Origin: an uncultured Lachnospiraceae bacterium
GTDB lineage: Bacteria; Bacillota; Clostridia; Lachnospirales; Lachnospiraceae
Length of the DNA stretch: 8,055 nt
Assembly (NCBI GenBank): GCA_947175775.1
Contig: CAMWNY010000100.1
Coordinates: forward strand, 1-8,055
Reading direction: 5' to 3'
The notes under the pieces are model-generated. The model saw only the letters and a program-made list of their open reading frames with translations. It made no database searches and was not told the origin of the DNA. The position numbers and the translations under genes are program-made. How positions within the stretch are numbered: position 1 is the first letter of the stretch; the number at the start of each line of letters is the position of its first letter. Shown here piece by piece: positions 5,567-8,055 of the stretch.

Positions 5567-6409
5567 ATGTTTCAATTAGGAAGAAAACAGACACTTATAG
5601 TAGTGAAAGAGCTGGATTTTGGAATCTACCTTGCTGAGCAGTCTGACGCTGGCATGGACGACAGGGTTCTGCTTCCGAAAAAGCAGGTTCCGTCAGACTG
5701 TAAAATCGGAGATCAGCTGGAGGTCTTTTTGTATAAGGATTCAAAAGACCGGATTATTGCAACGACCAACACGCCTAAAATTATGATTGGCGAGGTTGGG
5801 AGACTGCGTGTTTCACAAATTACGGAAATCGGTGCATTTCTTGACTGGGGGCTTGAAAAGGATATATTGCTCCCCTATAAAGAACAGACCGGTAAATTCA
5901 ATGAGGGGGATGAAATTCTTGTCACGATTTATGTCGATAAGAGCAGCCGCCTTGCGGCGACGATGAATGTATACAAAGCGCTTCGGACAGACAGCAGCTA
6001 TCAGAAGGACGATATGGTCACGGGTACAGTCTATCAGATTAACGAACAGGTCGGGGCGTATGTTGCAGTGGATGATTGCTTCTCTGCGCTTATCCCAAAC
6101 AGAGAGCTTTTCGGGGATATTCAGGTAGGCGCTGCGGTTAGGGCAAGAGTCGCGGAGGTTAAGGCGGACGGAAAGCTTGATTTGAGCGTGCGTGAAAAAG
6201 CGTATCTTCAAATGGAGAAGGATGCCCGTAAGATTATTGAAATTATGGAACGGTTTGACGGGGTACTCCCGTTTACGGATAAGGCATCTCCGGATTTGAT
6301 TAAAAAGGAGACAGGCATGAGCAAAAACGAGTTTAAGCGTGCCGTGGGAAAGCTTTTGAAAAACGGGGAAATCCAAATTAAACCGGACTGTATCGTGTTT
6401 AAAAAATAA
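5567..6409 (+). CDS. cvfB: CvfB/YitL-family S1 RNA-binding protein
   Basis: This 280-residue protein is built from three S1-like OB-fold modules and a C-terminal winged helix. The first lies at about residues 1-63 (DFGIYLAEQ, VLLPKKQVP). The second is at about 70-130 (VGRLRVSQITEIGAFLDWG, DILLPYKEQ). The third is at about 145-210 (VTGTVYQINEQVGAYVAVDD, SALIPNREL, GKLDLSVRE). The winged helix is at about 222-280 (GMSKNEFKRAVGKLLKNGEI). This layout and length match Staphylococcus CvfB and Bacillus YitL, cytoplasmic RNA-binding proteins that affect expression of other genes (virulence factors in S. aureus). Its direct target is unknown. The start is ATG 5567, because GGAGG lies 8 nt upstream. 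An in-frame TTG at 5462 would add 35 residues unlike the family and would overlap the promoter. It ends at a strong terminator shared with yjfB. Confidence 0.9.
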   Translation: MFQLGRKQTLIVVKELDFGIYLAEQSDAGMDDRVLLPKKQVPSDCKIGDQLEVFLYKDSKDRIIATTNTPKIMIGEVGRLRVSQITEIGAFLDWGLEKDILLPYKEQTGKFNEGDEILVTIYVDKSSRLAATMNVYKALRTDSSYQKDDMVTGTVYQINEQVGAYVAVDDCFSALIPNRELFGDIQVGAAVRARVAEVKADGKLDLSVREKAYLQMEKDARKIIEIMERFDGVLPFTDKASPDLIKKETGMSKNEFKRAVGKLLKNGEIQIKPDCIVFKK

Positions 6410-6420
6410 TATAATGATAT

Positions 6421-6458
6421 GTCAAAATACCCCGCAGCAAGCTGCGGGGTATTTTGAC
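6421..6458. terminator. Bidirectional intrinsic terminator between cvfB and yjfB
   Basis: GTCAAAATACCCCGCAG (6421-6437) and CTGCGGGGTATTTTGAC (6442-6458) form a perfect 17-bp stem with a CAAG loop. The GC-rich core is flanked by A/T tracts, so each strand reads a GC hairpin followed by ATTTTGAC. It serves the plus-strand CvfB-type gene (stop at 6409) and the convergent minus-strand yjfB (stop at 6477). Confidence 0.9.
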
Positions 6459-6476
6459 TTTACGGACAGACAAAGA

Positions 6477-6668
6477 TTAAATGCTGATGTCAATGTTTGC
6501 ACCAAGATCCGGATTGACAGAGCGCTCCATAGCTGCAGAGTCTAAAAGTTCGGTCATGGAAGCACCCATTGTTTCTGCCATGTCAAGCGATTTGGAGAGC
6601 ATTGCCGTGCCGACATCGCTTAAAAGATTTGTCTGTGCGATATTCATAGAAAGTCCTGCTATGTCCAT
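6477..6668 (-). CDS. yjfB: YjfB family putative motility protein
   Basis: This is a 63-residue protein beginning MDIAGLSMNIAQ and ending with NPDLGANIDISI, both typical of the YjfB motility family. The middle is helical and Met/Ala-rich (VGTAMLSKSLDMAETMGASM). Family members are small, usually about 60 residues, and in Bacillus are grouped with the sigma-D motility regulon; the molecular role is not established. The start is ATG 6668, with AAGGAGG and an 8-nt spacer. It appears to be a single-gene unit, with overlapping sigma-A and sigma-D-like promoters upstream and a shared terminator downstream. The sigma-D-like site supports a link to flagellar gene expression, though no other motility gene is in the window. 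Confidence 0.88.
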   Translation of the reverse strand: MDIAGLSMNIAQTNLLSDVGTAMLSKSLDMAETMGASMTELLDSAAMERSVNPDLGANIDISI

Positions 6669-6706
6669 AACAGCATCCTCCTTTTGGGGAAATGTCCCTA
6701 TTTACT

Positions 6707-6733
6707 ATTTCGGCTTGACGCTGTAAAATATTA
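6707..6733 (-). promoter_or_regulatory. Sigma-D (sigma-28)-like promoter of yjfB
   Basis: On the minus strand TAAT (6733-6730), exactly 15 nt, then GCCGAAAT (6714-6707). The flagellar sigma consensus is TAAA-N15-GCCGATAA, so three of four and six of eight positions agree at exact spacing. Known sigma-D control of yjfB in Bacillus makes this more credible. Confidence 0.55.
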
Positions 6734-6758
6734 TAGCAAATGACAAAAGTATTTGTAA
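6730..6758 (-). promoter_or_regulatory. Sigma-A extended -10 promoter of yjfB
   Basis: On the minus strand TGCTATAAT (6738-6730) is a perfect TATAAT with an extended TGn. The -35 is weak, TTACAA (6758-6753) at 17 nt. Part of that -35 lies in the end of the inserted element starting at 6755. The start would be near 6723. The TATAAT overlaps the TAAT of the sigma-D-like promoter. Confidence 0.6.
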
Positions 6759-6899
6759 CAGTTCAGCCGTTGGATTTCTGTTACGGGCATCAAACCATGC
6801 AAAACCACTTCGTGGCGGCTTGATGCATCTTTGCCGCTGCACTGTTTCACGGACGTTGCAGTAAATGCAAAATCCCGGGCTGAATTGTTATAAGTATTT
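6747..6899. mobile_element. 137-bp MITE-like element with IS66-type ends and 8-bp target duplication
   Basis: The element spans 6755-6891. The left end GTAACAGTTCAGCC (6755-6768) matches the reverse complement of the right end, ATAACAATTCAGCC (6891-6878), at 12 of 14 positions. Similarity continues inward to a shared GGATTT with a one-base shift. The perfect 8-bp direct repeat AAGTATTT flanks it at 6747-6754 and 6892-6899. IS66-family elements are known for ends starting GTAA and 8-bp target repeats. The interior has no coding capacity but holds hairpins: GCATCAA (6787-6793)/TTGATGC (6820-6826) enclosing CCAC/GTGG, and CTGCA (6837-6841)/TGCAG (6857-6861). It is non-autonomous. The outermost right base is A instead of G, suggesting some decay. 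Confidence 0.75.
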
Positions 6900-6977
6900 C
6901 ACAAATTGATTTTGTATATCTTGCATAAACGAATGAAAAATGCCGTCTGATGAGAAAATAAGAAAAATATTAGTTAC

Positions 6978-7116
6978 TGGCTAAGACATCCACCAAAGTA
7001 GTGGAAATCATGCGCCAAAAGGCTCGCCTTTTAGCATTTTGTGTGCAAAATCTGTTATAATTCACACCTCAATCGCTTGTATGACGATAAAAACTGGCGT
7101 GGGTGTGAATTATAAC
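6978..7116. other. Cluster of four consecutive hairpins, possible structured RNA
   Basis: No open frame is credible here. Four stem-loops follow one another almost without gaps. H1 is TGGC (6978-6981)/GCCA (7014-7017) enclosing TCCAC (6989-6993)/GTGGA (7001-7005). H2 is AAAAGG (7017-7022)/CCTTTT (7027-7032) with loop CTCG. H3 is ATTTTG (7036-7041)/CAAAAT (7046-7051) with loop TGTG. H4 is the perfect 15-bp repeat at 7054-7116. The strand is unknown: a T-rich tract follows H1 on the minus strand (about 6970-6955), while an A-rich tract follows H4 on the plus strand. It matches no RNA class I can name. An untranslated RNA, a leader element or a decayed mobile-element end are all possible. Confidence 0.4.
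7054..7116. repeat. Perfect 15-bp inverted repeat
   Basis: GTTATAATTCACACC (7054-7068) is the exact reverse complement of GGTGTGAATTATAAC (7102-7116), with a 33-nt spacer. Each arm, with its adjacent outer base, carries TGTTATAAT, an extended -10 motif, pointing inward on opposite strands. Neither has a clear -35. No flanking direct repeat was seen, so a transposition origin is not supported. Confidence 0.75.
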
Positions 7117-7216
7117 AAATATTATAAAATGCATAAAAAAATTGCTATTTGCTATAGATTTATTTGTATAAATATATTAAAATGAAAACAGATTGCAGAG
7201 AAACAGCTTAAATACT
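7117..7216. other. AT-rich tract upstream of the regulator gene
   Basis: No gene is seen. The stretch is strongly AT-rich, with a tandem TTGCTAT repeat at 7142-7148 and 7149-7155 and a 6-bp palindrome ATTTAT (7158-7163)/ATAAAT (7168-7173). TTGCTA (7149-7154), 18 nt, then TATATT (7173-7178) is a weak extra promoter candidate. It may otherwise act as an UP-like or bendable region for the promoter at 7217. Confidence 0.4.
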
Positions 7217-7245
7217 TTGACCGATTTTTGTTAATATTGTATAAG
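7217..7245 (+). promoter_or_regulatory. Sigma-A promoter of the CdaR-like gene
   Basis: TTGACC (7217-7222), a 17-nt spacer and TATAAG (7240-7245): five of six matches in each hexamer. The predicted start is near 7252, leaving a leader of about 46 nt before ATG 7298. Confidence 0.7.
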
Positions 7246-7249
7246 CTGT

Positions 7250-7268
7250 CATGACGATGTTCGTCATG
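7250..7268. promoter_or_regulatory. 8-bp palindrome at the predicted transcription start
   Basis: CATGACGA (7250-7257) and TCGTCATG (7261-7268) are exact reverse complements around TGT. The site straddles the expected start of the promoter at 7217-7245, a position suited to a repressor or autoregulatory operator. It could also be a 5' leader hairpin. There is no T-run, so it is not a terminator. Confidence 0.5.
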
Positions 7269-7297
7269 CACTTTGATTAAAATAAGGAGTGTGACAC

Positions 7298-8055
7298 ATG
7301 ATTTCAAATCAGATTATGCAAAATACCATTGAAGGAATCAAAGCGATAGCGAGGGTAGAGCTTTTTGTGGCAGATATTGACGGAAAGCTTGTTGCTTCGA
7401 CGAAAACCATAGGCAATACATTTGAACATTCCGTGCTCGAATTTGTGAAATCGGCAGCAGACAGTCAGGAGCTGCAGGGTTGTCAGTTTTTTAAGATTTA
7501 TGACGACCAGCAGCTTGAATATATTCTGATTGCAAGCGATGCGGGAGAAAACGCATATATGGTAGGAAAGATGGCAGCATTTCAGCTGCAAAATCTTATG
7601 GTTGCCTATAAGGAACGCTTTGATAAGGATAACTTTATCAAAAACCTGCTCCTCGATAATCTGCTGCTGGTAGATATTTACAGTCGGTCGAAAAAGCTTC
7701 ACATACAAACGGATGTCAAGCGTGCCGTACTGATTGTGGAGTCGCCAAACGGCAAAGACGCCAATATTTTGGAACGGGTGCGCGAGGGCTTCGGGCAAAA
7801 CGGCAGGGATTTTGTCACGGCGGTTGATGAGAACAACGTGATTGTGGTTAAGGAAGTGTCGGATACGGAGACAAACCGCGATATTGACAAGTATGCGCGT
7901 GCTATAGAGGAATGCCTTGTAAAGGAGGGCATTAAGGACGTGCATATTTCTTACGGCACAAACGTGAAGGAAATCAAGGAGGTAAGCCGTTCGTACAAGG
8001 AAGCGAAGATGGCGCTTGACGTCGGCAAAATTTTCTTTGCGGAGCGGGATATTAT
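7298..8055 (+). CDS. CdaR/PucR-like transcriptional regulator, 3' end outside window
   Basis: The gene is open from ATG 7298 to the window edge (252 codons plus 2 nt, no stop). AAGGAG lies 8 nt upstream and a TGA two codons before the ATG closes the frame, so the start is firm. The N-terminal region (about residues 1-100) looks like a sugar-diacid/PAS-type sensor, with IEGIKAIARVELFVADIDGK and then LVASTK. A helical linker follows (AAFQLQNLMVAYKERFDKDN, FIKNLLLDNLLL). From about residue 142 there is a GGDEF-like CdaR domain (KRAVLIVES, then ISYGTNVKEIKEVSRSYKEA followed by KMALDVG near 220-245). The PucR-type C-terminal helix-turn-helix expected in this family would lie beyond 8055. There is no signal peptide or membrane segment, so it should be a cytoplasmic DNA-binding regulator. 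The ligand and target genes are not inferable here. Confidence 0.82.
   Translation, partial: MISNQIMQNTIEGIKAIARVELFVADIDGKLVASTKTIGNTFEHSVLEFVKSAADSQELQGCQFFKIYDDQQLEYILIASDAGENAYMVGKMAAFQLQNLMVAYKERFDKDNFIKNLLLDNLLLVDIYSRSKKLHIQTDVKRAVLIVESPNGKDANILERVREGFGQNGRDFVTAVDENNVIVVKEVSDTETNRDIDKYARAIEECLVKEGIKDVHISYGTNVKEIKEVSRSYKEAKMALDVGKIFFAERDI

Noticed and set aside
5813..6376. Minus-strand open frame opposite the CvfB-type gene
   Set aside because: It is a shadow of a well-supported gene; no ribosome binding site or known domain is visible.
6947..6964. CTGATGA followed by GAAA, resembling a hammerhead ribozyme core
   Set aside because: There is no base-paired stem II between the two motifs and no supporting stems I or III, so this is a chance match in AT-rich sequence.
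7054..7116. Interpretation of the 15-bp inverted repeat as a second small transposable element
   Set aside because: No flanking target duplication could be found (left flank CAAAATCT, right flank AAATATTA) and 63 bp is very short for such an element.
7304..7945. Long minus-strand open frame opposite the CdaR-like gene
   Set aside because: The plus-strand frame has a proper start, ribosome binding site, promoter and recognisable family motifs. The opposite frame gives a low-complexity product with no recognisable domain.
1..8055. CRISPR array, tRNA, rRNA or toxin-antitoxin/defence system
   Set aside because: No spaced direct repeats, no tRNA-like cloverleaf and no recognisable defence-family protein were seen on either strand.

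Overview
The window reads as chromosomal DNA from an endospore-forming Clostridia-type Firmicute of moderate GC content. The grounds are the two dipicolinate synthase genes with a sigma-K-like promoter, a YjfB-type motility gene, strong AGGAGG-class ribosome binding sites, and LLH-type holin/XhlA-like genes of the sort found in clostridial phages. The genus cannot be fixed from this sequence. Oscillospirales or Lachnospirales relatives would fit, but that is inference.

Layout. Positions 32-1370 (minus strand) hold three phage-type genes in the order tail-associated-like protein, LLH holin, short XhlA-like coiled-coil protein. The last appears cut short, so this looks like a prophage remnant or a small retained phage cassette. 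Positions 1482-4966 (minus strand) hold a sporulation operon: a sigma-K-like promoter, then dpaA, dpaB and an AsnO/AsnB-type asparagine synthetase only 2 nt after dpaB. It closes with a strong intrinsic terminator whose stem overlaps the last asparagine synthetase codons. On the plus strand, divergent from dpaA, lie a MutT/Nudix hydrolase and a CvfB/YitL-type S1 RNA-binding protein, ending at a 17-bp bidirectional terminator. Facing them on the minus strand is yjfB, with overlapping sigma-A and sigma-D-like promoters. The window ends inside a CdaR/PucR-like regulator gene (plus strand, from 7298), preceded by a good sigma-A promoter and an 8-bp palindrome at the predicted transcription start.

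The 629-bp gap between yjfB and the regulator holds most of the unexplained signal. It contains a 137-bp non-autonomous element with 14-bp terminal inverted repeats beginning GTAA and a perfect 8-bp target duplication (IS66-like ends). It also contains a dense run of four hairpins at 6978-7116, ending in a perfect 15-bp inverted repeat, and then a very AT-rich tract.

How the genes work together: DpaA and DpaB make dipicolinate for the spore core from a lysine-pathway intermediate in the mother cell. The co-transcribed asparagine synthetase joins amide-transfer chemistry to the same late-sporulation program. The other genes look like housekeeping, motility or regulatory neighbours. No defence system, CRISPR array, tRNA or rRNA is visible.
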